Assembly (NCBI GenBank): GCA_964483635.1
Contig: CAZABS010000020.1
Location: 1 to 17,303 of the forward strand
DNA from: CAZABS01 sp964483635
GTDB taxonomy: Bacteria; Patescibacteriota; Minisyncoccia; Moranbacterales; UBA1568
Direction: 5' to 3'
Length of the DNA stretch: 17,303 nucleotides
Shown in pieces: positions 6,152 to 13,781 of the stretch. Position numbers and translations under genes: made by a program. The stretch's first letter is position 1. Every line of letters starts with the position of its first letter. The notes beneath the pieces are model-generated. The model was given only the letters and a program-made list of their open reading frames with translations, was not told the origin of the DNA and searched no databases.

Positions 6152-6202
6152 ACCGACTCGTCGGTAGGGGATAGATGGTCGAGCCTCGTGCTCGATGGTC
6201 GA
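6152..6202 (+). promoter_or_regulatory. Structured leader upstream of the 57-aa gene
   Basis: Two further hairpins: ACCGA-CTCG-TCGGT (6152-6165) and TCGAGC-CTCGT-GCTCGA (6179-6195). The second is flanked by a direct repeat GATGGTCGA (6174-6182 and 6194-6202). An A-rich stretch (6203-6232) then leads to the ATG without a Shine-Dalgarno. I know no riboswitch class that fits. Confidence 0.35.
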
Positions 6203-6232
6203 ACATTAATAAAAAAATAAAAACAAAACCAT

Positions 6233-6406
6233 ATGGATATTGTTGAAACAACGCCTCAGGTTGAAGGGACTCCTTCACCAGAGTGCAAGACGTGTGCGGC
6301 TCATCAAGAGTCGCAAACCCAGAGTGAAGAAACCGGGATGGCCTTCCTCCTGGCGCTCACTCCCGTGATGACTCTCTCACTTTTCGGAGTCATGGGGCTC
6401 TTGTAA
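6233..6406 (+). CDS. 57-aa CxxC tail-anchored membrane peptide
   Basis: Not recognised. Translation from ATG 6233 gives 57 residues. There is a polar, acidic N-terminal half with a Cys-Lys-Thr-Cys motif (residues 18-21) followed by His24. A Gln/Glu linker comes next, then a hydrophobic C-terminal helix starting GMAFLLALTPVMTLSLFG and ending at the stop. The layout is a tail-anchored membrane peptide with a possible metal- or thiol-active CxxC head. Support for a real gene: natural codons, a leader with promoter upstream, and a strong terminator 15 bases downstream. It lies next to the copper operon, so copper or another soft metal is a plausible ligand, but it has its own transcription unit and no CsoR-like operator. 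Function is inference only. Confidence 0.6.
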   Translation: MDIVETTPQVEGTPSPECKTCAAHQESQTQSEETGMAFLLALTPVMTLSLFGVMGLL

Positions 6407-6420
6407 AAAAGTCCAGTCTG

Positions 6421-6456
6421 GGCCGCGTAGCGCCTCGCCGCTCGCGGCCTCTTTTT
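6421..6456 (+). terminator. Strong terminator after the 57-aa gene
   Basis: GGCCGCG (6421-6427) pairs with CGCGGCC (6443-6449), and inside it AGCG pairs with CGCT around the loop CCTCGC. A TCTTTTT tract follows. The 111 bases from here to the csoR promoter hold no gene I can support. Confidence 0.85.
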
Positions 6457-6567
6457 ATACGTATTGATCCGGCGAGAAAAAAAGAAGCACAGAAGTTTTT
6501 TAACTGTGACTTCACCGGTTCGCCGAAATTTCTAGAATGGCGAGCATTATGAGTTTTTCTGACGAGA

Positions 6568-6596
6568 TTGACATACCTGGGGGGGAGGTATACCAT
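6568..6596 (+). promoter_or_regulatory. csoR operon promoter
   Basis: Consensus -35 TTGACA (6568-6573). The -10 is either TACCAT (6591-6596, 17-base spacer) or TATACC (6589-6594, 15-base spacer). The spacer is filled by a G-rich inverted repeat, the expected place for a repressor. Confidence 0.65.
6573..6591 (+). promoter_or_regulatory. CsoR-type operator
   Basis: A perfect inverted repeat ATACCT (6573-6578) and AGGTAT (6586-6591) around a run of seven G. CsoR-family repressors bind such G/C tracts flanked by short AT-containing inverted repeats. The site lies between the -35 and -10 boxes of the csoR operon, so a bound repressor would block RNA polymerase. Binding is inferred. Confidence 0.7.
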
Positions 6597-6623
6597 GGAG
6601 AGGTAATCCCTCTCTTTTTTTCT

Positions 6624-6911
6624 ATGCAACATCATCAGCATACTGAACAACATGCAAAGGTGCGGGTCGGGTACCGCAAGGCAGCGAGCCTCCTCAAGAA
6701 AATCGAGACGATGCTCGATGAGGACGCATACTGCATTGATATCATGCAGCAGAATCTGGCGGTGATGGGACTCCTCCGCTCGGCACATCTCCAGCTGATG
6801 GAGGGACACCTCCATTCCTGTTTTCGAAACGCGATGGAAAGCGGGAGTGAAAAGAAAAAACAATCCATGATTGATGAGATGCTTCTGGTGACGAATCTCT
6901 CACAAAAATAA
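6624..6911 (+). CDS. csoR: CsoR-family copper-sensing transcriptional repressor
   Basis: All-helical DUF156/CsoR repressor that leaves DNA on binding Cu(I). Seen: helix 1 (KVRVGYRKAASLLKKIETML), then Tyr36-Cys37 in EDAYCIDI, His62 and Cys66 in GHLHSCFRNA. These match the Cu(I) ligands Cys36, His61 and Cys65 of Mycobacterium tuberculosis CsoR almost position for position, which favours copper over nickel or formaldehyde sensors of the family. The N-terminus carries extra histidines (MQHHQHTEQH). Start ATG 6624 gives 95 aa, a normal length; an upstream in-frame ATG at 6537 would span the promoter and operator. It is the first gene of a four-gene operon; the next ATG is 9 bases after its stop. 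A hairpin with a T run lies just before the ATG. Confidence 0.92.
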   Translation: MQHHQHTEQHAKVRVGYRKAASLLKKIETMLDEDAYCIDIMQQNLAVMGLLRSAHLQLMEGHLHSCFRNAMESGSEKKKQSMIDEMLLVTNLSQK

Positions 6912-6920
6912 TATTCCTCT

Positions 6921-8291
6921 ATGCCACAGAAAAAAATATTTATCGAAGGAATGCATTGTCGGTCGTGTGAAATTCTTCTTGAGGAAGATCTCGGAAAACT
7001 TTCTGGTGTCAAACGTGTGGATGCAAATTTTCAAAAAGGAACAGCGCTCTTATCAGGGGAGGGTGCGCTTCCTGAAGACCGTGCGATTATTCAAGTGCTC
7101 GAAAAGGCAGGGTATAAATTGAGTGTGACAGATCCGACACGCCAAGCACCTTGGATTACCCAGGATGTAAAGCGCTTTGGCATGATTCTTTTCGCACTTA
7201 CGGTTGCTTTTCTCCTCTTTATTATTCTTCGTGAAACAGGCTTCGCGGGTTGGTCATTGGGGCAATCAGTCTCATCAGCCAATCTCTCGCTTATTTTTTT
7301 GGTCGGACTGGTAGCTGGGGTATCGACCTGTGCAGCCCTGGTGGGTGGACTCGTCCTTGGTGTTGCCACTCGCTACAGTACACTTCACCCGGAACTTTCG
7401 GTTCGTGAAAAGCTCATTCCTCATCTCTGGTTCCACCTTGGGCGGATTGGTGGCTTTGCCGTTCTCGGCGGTCTGCTCGGACTCATCGGAGAGAAACTTT
7501 CAGTATCAATTGGTTTTACCGCGTTTATTACGCTCCTGGCTGGCGGAGTAATGTTCCTTCTGGGTTTTCAACTCACTGAACTTTTTCCGAGACTTTCCCG
7601 TTGGGGGATAACACTCCCGAAAGGACTGGCACGCTTCTTCGGTATTAGCCAAGGAGAAGACAAACGTTATTCTCACCGGGGCGCGCTCCTTCTCGGTGCT
7701 CTCACTTTTTTTGCTCCCTGTGGATTTACCCAAGCGGTTCAACTCGCTGTGGTAGCGAGTGGGTCAGCAGTCTTTGGTTTCTTTGCGATGCCGCTCTTCG
7801 CTCTCGGGACGGTACCAGGGTTGGTTCTCCTCGGTGGTCTCGGATCAGTAACGAGGGGTTTCGCACGTGAGTTCCTCACAGCGTTCATAGCGGTGCTCCT
7901 GGTTGGCTTTGGGTGGTGGAATATCACCTCGGGCCTACAGCTTTTCGGAATTGACACGACTATCGCTCAGAAGAGTGAGACGACTGAACAAAGAGCGGGA
8001 ACTGAATATGCACCGATTGAAAACGGGGTGCAGGTTATCCGGATTACTCAGGATAGTCGGGGGTATCATCCGAGTGAACTTCCCGAGCTTAAAGTCGGAG
8101 TGCCCGCGCGACTCATAATTACGTCGACAGATACCTATACGTGTGCCGCATCCTTTGTGATTCCAGAATTTGATATCAAAAAGCAGCTCCAACCAGGAGA
8201 AAATATTATTGACTTTGTTCCGGAGAGGTCTGGCAAGCTGCCATTCAGTTGCAGTATGGGTATGTTTCGGGGATCGTTTGAAGTACGCTAA
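6921..8291 (+). CDS. HMA / DsbD-like membrane / cupredoxin fusion protein
   Basis: 456 aa in three parts. Residues 1-68 are a heavy-metal-associated domain with GMHCRSC (Cys13, Cys16). Residues 87-103 are a membrane helix, followed by six helices (about 122-335) of the DsbD_2 / TauE-SafE-like type. In these, Cys137 (GVSTCAALVGG) and Cys267 (FAPCGFTQ) sit at equivalent places of the two three-helix halves. Residues 365-456 are a cupredoxin-like domain with Cys408, Cys444, Met446 and Met448 (FSCSMGM). In the CcdA/DsbD family such membrane cysteines shuttle reducing power; here metal relay is also possible. With copper-binding modules at both ends, it probably moves, reduces or stores copper across the membrane, but the direction is not shown by sequence. 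It lies between csoR and the DUF305 and copA genes, and the pyrimidine-rich bases before the ATG replace a Shine-Dalgarno. Confidence 0.85.
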   Translation: MPQKKIFIEGMHCRSCEILLEEDLGKLSGVKRVDANFQKGTALLSGEGALPEDRAIIQVLEKAGYKLSVTDPTRQAPWITQDVKRFGMILFALTVAFLLFIILRETGFAGWSLGQSVSSANLSLIFLVGLVAGVSTCAALVGGLVLGVATRYSTLHPELSVREKLIPHLWFHLGRIGGFAVLGGLLGLIGEKLSVSIGFTAFITLLAGGVMFLLGFQLTELFPRLSRWGITLPKGLARFFGISQGEDKRYSHRGALLLGALTFFAPCGFTQAVQLAVVASGSAVFGFFAMPLFALGTVPGLVLLGGLGSVTRGFAREFLTAFIAVLLVGFGWWNITSGLQLFGIDTTIAQKSETTEQRAGTEYAPIENGVQVIRITQDSRGYHPSELPELKVGVPARLIITSTDTYTCAASFVIPEFDIKKQLQPGENIIDFVPERSGKLPFSCSMGMFRGSFEVR

Positions 8292-8308
8292 TTATTTTTC
8301 TTTCACAT

Positions 8309-8872
8309 ATGTCGAAAATATCTCTTGCCTTGGCAGTCGCTCTTGTTGTTATTGGAGGAATAATCGGCTTGGGGGTTGGCTATGCGCTTACTCCCGAGTA
8401 TCAGCTTTCGATGTATGACAAAACCGGTATGGATCTCGGAAGGGCTGATCGGAGTTTAGATCTTCGCTATATCAATGCTATGATTGCTCACCATCGTGGA
8501 GCCATTCTCCTCGCGGAGCAAGCCGAAAAAAGTGAGCGAAAAGAAATAATTGATCTTGCAAAGGACATTCAAAAAAACGAGCCGGTTTTAATCGCTGAGC
8601 TTTTTGCCTGGAAAAAATCCTGGTATGGAGATATTCGCCCGGTTCGTGATCCTGTGGTGGCACATTTCGGGAGCGTGGATGAGACGTTTGATCTCCGTTT
8701 CCTCAATGCGCTCATCGCCCATCATGAAGCAGGAATTGTGATGACTCAGGATGTACGCCGAAAATCGAGTCGAGGAGAAGTGCTCGACAATGCAGATGCG
8801 GTTGAAGCGTTTCTCACAGGAAGTGCGAGCGTGTTGCGGGAATGGCGGGCTAACTGGTATAGCGTCAAATAA
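8309..8872 (+). CDS. DUF305 family membrane-anchored protein, duplicated domain
   Basis: 187 aa. An N-terminal signal anchor (about 5-26) places the rest outside the cytoplasm. Two repeats of a helical DUF305 unit follow: LDLRYINAMIAHHRGAILLA (50-69) and FDLRFLNALIAHHEAGIVMT (127-146). Each has a His-His pair (61-62, 138-139) and each ends in a Trp-containing helix. DUF305 proteins are four-helix bundles; the cyanobacterial member CopM binds copper. Given its place between a cupredoxin fusion and copA, extracytoplasmic copper binding is the best guess. It starts 17 bases after the previous gene and ends 5 bases before copA. Confidence 0.85.
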   Translation: MSKISLALAVALVVIGGIIGLGVGYALTPEYQLSMYDKTGMDLGRADRSLDLRYINAMIAHHRGAILLAEQAEKSERKEIIDLAKDIQKNEPVLIAELFAWKKSWYGDIRPVRDPVVAHFGSVDETFDLRFLNALIAHHEAGIVMTQDVRRKSSRGEVLDNADAVEAFLTGSASVLREWRANWYSVK

Positions 8873-8877
8873 TTTCT

Positions 8878-11145
8878 ATGATACAAGATACCTATGAGGT
8901 GCGAGGGATGCACTGTGCGAGTTGCTCCGCCATTATTACACGCACTCTCAAAAAAATTTCCGGTGTTGAAACGATTGAGGTAAATGTAGCTACGGAGAAG
9001 GCTTCTGTGCAGTTTGATCCGGCCATCACCACGCTTGAGGCGATGAATCAGGAGCTCGGGAAACTCGGGTATAAACTCCTCTCGCAAACAGAAGATGAGA
9101 AATCTGATCGACGAACATCGGCGAAACCAGCGGACGCAGAAACCCTGTCTCAGCGAGCCAAGGTGCAGTTTGGGGTGCCAATTGCCGGTGCATCGTTTGT
9201 CATTATGATGTGGGAGATTGCCGCACGAGTGTTTTCGAACATCCCAAATCTTCCGCTTCCAATGGATCTTTTGAATCTGCTCTCTTTTGTGCTCGCAAGC
9301 GTGATCCTCTTTTGGGTTGGGCAGCCTTTTCTCTTGGGAGTCGTTCGTTTTGTCCGCTATGGTGCAGCCAATATGGATACGCTCATTGGTATTGGAACGA
9401 GTGTGGCGTATCTCTACAGCACGGTCATGACGCTTGTGCCAGAAGTTCAGGTTTGGATGCGAGTTCCAAAAGATACATATTTTGATGTAGTCATTGTGGT
9501 CATTGGCTTTGTGACACTCGGAAAATATCTTGAGGCACAGGCCAAGGAAAAAACCGGAGCCGCTATTCAAAAACTCCTCACGCTTCAAGCAAAGACCGCC
9601 CTTGTGGTTCGCGATGGTCACGAAGTGGAAGTGGCGCTCGATCAAGTAGTCACAGGAGATGTCGTTCGTGTGAAGCCAGGCGAGAAAATTCCGGTCGACG
9701 GAGTAGTTCTCGAGGGTGAATCCAAAGTGGATGAATCCATGCTTACTGGAGAACCAATGCCAGTCGGGAAACGTGCCGGGGACAAAGTGACAGGGGGCAC
9801 TGTCAATCAGTCGGGGACATTTCTTTTCAAGGCGACAGCCGTGGGAGAAGCTACCCTTCTCGCTCATATTGTCAAAATGGTGGAAGAGGCACAAGGCAGC
9901 AAGGCTCCGATTCAAAAACTGGCTGATCAAATTTCGGCAATCTTTGTGCCGACCGTTCTGGTGATAGCCGTTGTCACTCTCCTTGCCTGGATATTGGTCG
10001 GTGGGATGTATCTCCCATTTTCCGAAGCGCTGACATTTGGCTTCACCTCATTTGTGGGTATCCTCGTCATTGCTTGTCCCTGTGCATTGGGACTCGCAAC
10101 ACCCACGGCCATTATCGTCGGGGTGGGGAAGGGTGCCGAGCGAGGCATCCTTATCAAGAATGCGAGTGTACTCGAAAAGCTCTACCGAATAGATACTTTG
10201 GTGATTGATAAAACCGGGACGCTTACTCGAGGAAAACCAACCCTGATTGGTACTCAGTCTCAATCAGCAGATTATGATGAAGGAAAACTGATATCGCTCC
10301 TGGCTTCACTCGAACAATTTTCTGAACATCCGATAGCACATGCGCTTCGTCAAGCGGCGAGGGAGAAAAAAATAGAGGTAGTTCCGGTAACCAGTTTTGA
10401 GGCGATACCGGGAAAGGGGATTACCGGGGAGATTGAAGGAAAACACTACTGGGTTGGGAATGCACTGTTGACAGAGGAACGGCAGATTACGGTGAATACA
10501 GAAGACAAAGAGCGATTTACTCAATCGGGTGTTACCCCACTATTTCTTATGGATGAAGAAAAGCTCTTGGCCGTTGCTGGAGTGGGCGATGAATTAAAGG
10601 TCGATGCTAAACAAACTATTGCTCGCCTCCAAAAACTCGGCATCGAAGTGATTATGGCAACGGGAGATGATCCGGATACGGCGCGGATGATCGGGAGTCA
10701 AGTTGGGATTCCTCGAATTGAGGCCGGAGTATTACCGGAGGCCAAAAAACTCCTCGTTGAGTCGCTTCAGAAATCTGGTCGAAAGGTAGCCATGGCAGGG
10801 GATGGCGTCAACGATGCTCCGGCTCTCGCTCAAGCTGATGTCAGTCTTGCGATGAGCACCGGGACGGATGTTGCAATTGAAACAGCGGATGTAACGCTCC
10901 TTCAGGGTGATATCAAAAAAATTGAAGAAGCGATACTCCTTTCACGAGCGACGATGCGAACCATCAAACAAAATCTCTTTTTTGCCTTTGTCTATAATGT
11001 GATCGGGATACCACTCGCCGCCGGAGCATTCTATCCGTTTACTGGGTGGCTTCTTTCCCCAGTTTTTGCTGGTTTCGCTATGGCTGCCTCGAGTGTGTCA
11101 GTTGTTTCGAATTCACTTCGACTGAAGCTCACGCGACTTGGCTAA
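8878..11145 (+). CDS. copA: Copper-exporting P1B-type ATPase
   Basis: Pumps Cu(I) out of the cytoplasm using ATP. Seen: one N-terminal HMA domain with GMHCASC (Cys13, Cys16), the actuator TGE loop (290-292), the membrane metal site CPC (400-402), the phosphorylated Asp in DKTGT (444-448), the HP motif SEHP (482-485), GDGVNDAP (641-648), Tyr706-Asn707 in helix 7 and Met735 with Ser738-Ser739 in helix 8. CPC, YN and MxxSS are the Cu(I)-specific (P1B-1) signature. 755 aa is typical for one HMA domain. It is the last gene of the operon. No terminator is evident after it; a new promoter lies 17 bases downstream. Confidence 0.97.
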   Translation: MIQDTYEVRGMHCASCSAIITRTLKKISGVETIEVNVATEKASVQFDPAITTLEAMNQELGKLGYKLLSQTEDEKSDRRTSAKPADAETLSQRAKVQFGVPIAGASFVIMMWEIAARVFSNIPNLPLPMDLLNLLSFVLASVILFWVGQPFLLGVVRFVRYGAANMDTLIGIGTSVAYLYSTVMTLVPEVQVWMRVPKDTYFDVVIVVIGFVTLGKYLEAQAKEKTGAAIQKLLTLQAKTALVVRDGHEVEVALDQVVTGDVVRVKPGEKIPVDGVVLEGESKVDESMLTGEPMPVGKRAGDKVTGGTVNQSGTFLFKATAVGEATLLAHIVKMVEEAQGSKAPIQKLADQISAIFVPTVLVIAVVTLLAWILVGGMYLPFSEALTFGFTSFVGILVIACPCALGLATPTAIIVGVGKGAERGILIKNASVLEKLYRIDTLVIDKTGTLTRGKPTLIGTQSQSADYDEGKLISLLASLEQFSEHPIAHALRQAAREKKIEVVPVTSFEAIPGKGITGEIEGKHYWVGNALLTEERQITVNTEDKERFTQSGVTPLFLMDEEKLLAVAGVGDELKVDAKQTIARLQKLGIEVIMATGDDPDTARMIGSQVGIPRIEAGVLPEAKKLLVESLQKSGRKVAMAGDGVNDAPALAQADVSLAMSTGTDVAIETADVTLLQGDIKKIEEAILLSRATMRTIKQNLFFAFVYNVIGIPLAAGAFYPFTGWLLSPVFAGFAMAASSVSVVSNSLRLKLTRLG

Positions 11146-11161
11146 GAGAAAAAAGAGCCGC

Positions 11162-11190
11162 TTGATAACTTTTCTCGCTTTGGGTATACT
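11162..11190 (+). promoter_or_regulatory. Promoter of the cyclophilin gene (near-leaderless)
   Basis: TTGATA (11162-11167), 17-base spacer, TATACT (11185-11190). The predicted start near 11197 is only about 4 bases before ATG 11201, so the mRNA would have almost no leader. Confidence 0.65.
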
Positions 11191-11200
11191 GGTGAACACT

Positions 11201-11889
11201 ATGCGATATACACTCATTTTTCTTCTTGGACTCGGTGTACTGTCCCTTGCGGGGTGTTCGTTTGAGAACGCTCCAGCAGCCGAAAAGAAGAAAGCCAATG
11301 AGCTTTCACTCGACAAGCTGAGTTCAGAGACTACGAGTACTCCAAAGCAAGAAATGAAAACACCAACTCCTACTCCTCCTACCTCTCCACAACTTACTCC
11401 TCAATCAACACCTATGACCACCAAACGCTATACAACTGCTCCAGCCATGACGATTGATGTTTCGAAGAAGTACACGGCTACTCTTTCGACAGATAAGGGC
11501 GACATCGTGATTGCTCTCGACCCAGCCATCGCTCCGATCACAGTGAACAACTTTGTCTTTTTGGCCAAAGATCATTTTTATGAAGGGACGATATTTCATC
11601 GCACGATCTCAGGATTCATGATTCAGGGGGGTGACCCGGAAGGAACCGGACGAGGAGGCCCTGGGTATCAGTTTGCGGATGAAAAAGTTACCAGCGAGTA
11701 CAAACGGGGAACGGTAGCGATGGCCAATGCAGGACCGAATACCAATGGGAGCCAGTTCTTCATCATGCATGCGGATTATGCCCTTCCAAAAAACTATACG
11801 ATTTTTGGTCAAGTGACGAGTGGACTTGAAGTTGTAGATGCTATTGCTACGGCGCCAACCAAGCCTGGCGGAGAAGGATCGAGTCCGGT
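11201..11889 (+). CDS. Lipoprotein peptidyl-prolyl cis-trans isomerase (cyclophilin), end lost in gap 3
   Basis: Catalyses proline isomerisation of proteins outside the cytoplasm. Seen: a lipoprotein signal peptide with lipobox LAGC (Cys19), a Thr/Pro/Lys-rich linker (about 24-85), then a cyclophilin domain from residue 91 with FHRTISGFMIQGGD (132-145, catalytic Arg134) and ANAGPNTNGSQFFI (175-188). Start ATG 11201 is preferred because it begins the signal peptide and lies right behind a promoter; an in-frame ATG at 11138 overlaps copA and adds a basic tail. The sequence breaks at Val230, so only the last few residues of the domain are missing. The open frame that runs through the N gap into typA is an artefact. 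Confidence 0.92.
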
Positions 11890-11989
11890 NNNNNNNNNNN
11901 NNNNNNNNNNNNNNNNNNNNNNNNNNNNNNNNNNNNNNNNNNNNNNNNNNNNNNNNNNNNNNNNNNNNNNNNNNNNNNNNNNNNNNNNN
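11890..11989. other. Scaffold gap 3 (100 N)
   Basis: Exactly 100 N between the cyclophilin domain and the typA start codon. The placeholder keeps frame by chance and joins the two genes into one false open frame. The cyclophilin stop and any typA promoter are hidden in it. Confidence 0.99.
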
Positions 11990-13777
11990 ATGGAAACACG
12001 AAATATAGCCATTATTGCGCACGTCGATCACGGCAAGACTACCTTGACGGATGCTTTGATGCGCCAAACCGGGGCGGTTACGGCTGAGGGTGTGACTATG
12101 GATAGTAATGCCCTTGAGCGAGAACGTGGAATTACTATTTATGCCAAAAACGCTTCGCTTCCCTGGAAAAATACCAAGATTAACATCGTTGATACTCCGG
12201 GACACGCTGATTTCGGATCGGAAGTAGAACGAGTGCTCCGTTCCATTGATGACGTGGTGCTGGTGGTAGATGCTCAGGAAGGACCGATGCCACAGACTCG
12301 CTTTGTTTTGAAGAAATCGCTTGAACTCGGACTCCGACCCATTGTGGTCATCAATAAAATTGATAAGCCAGCTGCCCGTCCGGAGGATGTCGTTGAGATG
12401 GTCTACGAACTGTTTCTCGATCTCGGGGCGAATGATGAACAACTTGATTTTCCTGTGGTGTATGCGATTGCGCGCGAAGGTGTTGCCAAGCGAAGTCTTG
12501 ATGAAACCAGTACCGATCTTTCACCACTCTTGGATACCATTTTGGAGCGCGTTGAGCCGGCCGGACATCGTACGGATTTGCCGCTTCGGGCACAGCCATT
12601 TAATCTCGGGTATGATAATTTCGTCGGGCGGCTTGCTATCGCGCGCGTTTATGAGGGGAAACTTGCGGTAAATGATAGCGTGCTCATGAAAAACGTTCAT
12701 GGAAAATCCGAGAGCGGCCGTATCGTGAAACTTTTTACGTTTAAGGGATTGGAGCGGGTAGAAACCCCCGAAGTGGAAGCTGGAGATATTGTAATGATTG
12801 CTGGGCTTCCGAATGTCGAGATTGGAGATACTCTGACGACCGATGATAAAGCCGGGCTTCTCCCAGCGATTGCGATTGATGAACCGACGATCTCGCTCAA
12901 CTTTATGGTGAATGATTCGCCTTTTGCTGGTCGTGAAGGGAAGTTTGTGACGAACAAACAGCTCCGTGAGCGTCTCGAGAAGGAACTTGAAATCAATGTG
13001 GGTCTTCGGATTGATTTTTCAGACGATCACTATAAGGTATATGGCCGAGGTGAACTCCACATCTCTATTCTTCTGGAAAATATGCGTCGCGAAGGATATG
13101 AAGTTCAGGTTTCTCAACCACAAGTGATTGTGAAAGATATTGACGGAGTGAAATCGGAGCCGTTTGAAGAAGTTACCGTAGAGTGCCCGATGGAGGTAAC
13201 GGGAGCCGTAATTGAAAAAATGGGCAAGCGCAAGGGAATCATGATGGATATGCGTGAGGGTTCTGGCGGGTACCAGCGGCTCATTTTTGAAATTCCGACT
13301 CGTGGTCTTCTCGGTTATCGTGGAGAATTTATGGTAGACACTCGAGGAGAAGGAACTCTTTATACGCGGGTTATTGGTTTCCGTCCTTATGTCGGAGAGA
13401 TTGATCACAAAGAAGTTGGTTCAATGATTTCAATGGAAACAGGGAAGGCGGCTGCGTTCTCACTTGATAATCTCCAGACTCGCGGGACACTCTATATTGG
13501 TCATGCAGCCGAAGTTTACGAAGGGATGGTGATCGGAAATGCTGCGAAGGGCGAAGATATGGCCGTGAATCCGATCAAGGGAAAGGCTATGAGTAACATG
13601 CGTTCTTCAGGAGCGGATGAAGCGATCAAGCTTACTCCTCCCTGGGAGCTCAATATTGAGCGTGGACTCGAAATCATGCGTGATGATGAATATCTCGAAG
13701 TAACTCCACACTGTGTACGTCTTCGGAAGCAATTCCTCAAGGAAACTGATCGAGTCAAGGCCAAGCGAAAGAAATAG
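11990..13777 (+). CDS. typA: Ribosome-associated GTPase TypA/BipA
   Basis: Translational GTPase of the EF-G-like family that binds the 70S ribosome and helps ribosome assembly and stress adaptation; cytoplasmic. Seen: the P loop AHVDHGKTTL (10-19), switch I ERERGIT (43-49), switch II DTPGHADF (68-75), NKID (122-125), a beta-barrel domain II, EF-G-like domains III and V, and the TypA-specific C-terminus with MSNMRSSGADEAIKLTPP and EVTPHCVRLRKQFL. The start ATG is the first base after gap 3 and matches the family N-terminus, giving 595 aa, close to the usual 600-610. It is convergent with the GH28 gene, with 4 bases between their stops and no visible terminator. Confidence 0.97.
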   Translation: METRNIAIIAHVDHGKTTLTDALMRQTGAVTAEGVTMDSNALERERGITIYAKNASLPWKNTKINIVDTPGHADFGSEVERVLRSIDDVVLVVDAQEGPMPQTRFVLKKSLELGLRPIVVINKIDKPAARPEDVVEMVYELFLDLGANDEQLDFPVVYAIAREGVAKRSLDETSTDLSPLLDTILERVEPAGHRTDLPLRAQPFNLGYDNFVGRLAIARVYEGKLAVNDSVLMKNVHGKSESGRIVKLFTFKGLERVETPEVEAGDIVMIAGLPNVEIGDTLTTDDKAGLLPAIAIDEPTISLNFMVNDSPFAGREGKFVTNKQLRERLEKELEINVGLRIDFSDDHYKVYGRGELHISILLENMRREGYEVQVSQPQVIVKDIDGVKSEPFEEVTVECPMEVTGAVIEKMGKRKGIMMDMREGSGGYQRLIFEIPTRGLLGYRGEFMVDTRGEGTLYTRVIGFRPYVGEIDHKEVGSMISMETGKAAAFSLDNLQTRGTLYIGHAAEVYEGMVIGNAAKGEDMAVNPIKGKAMSNMRSSGADEAIKLTPPWELNIERGLEIMRDDEYLEVTPHCVRLRKQFLKETDRVKAKRKK

Positions 13778-13781
13778 GGGG

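Noticed and set aside
8746..9930. 394-codon minus-strand frame
   Set aside because: It is the shadow of the DUF305 and copA genes; the product is His/Cys/Arg-rich with no family features.
11609..12442. 277-codon minus-strand frame across gap 3
   Set aside because: Shadow of cyclophilin and typA, read through N.
11138..13777. One 879-aa protein combining cyclophilin and TypA
   Set aside because: The frame passes through 100 placeholder N; the two domains are complete and unrelated, with TypA starting at its natural Met.
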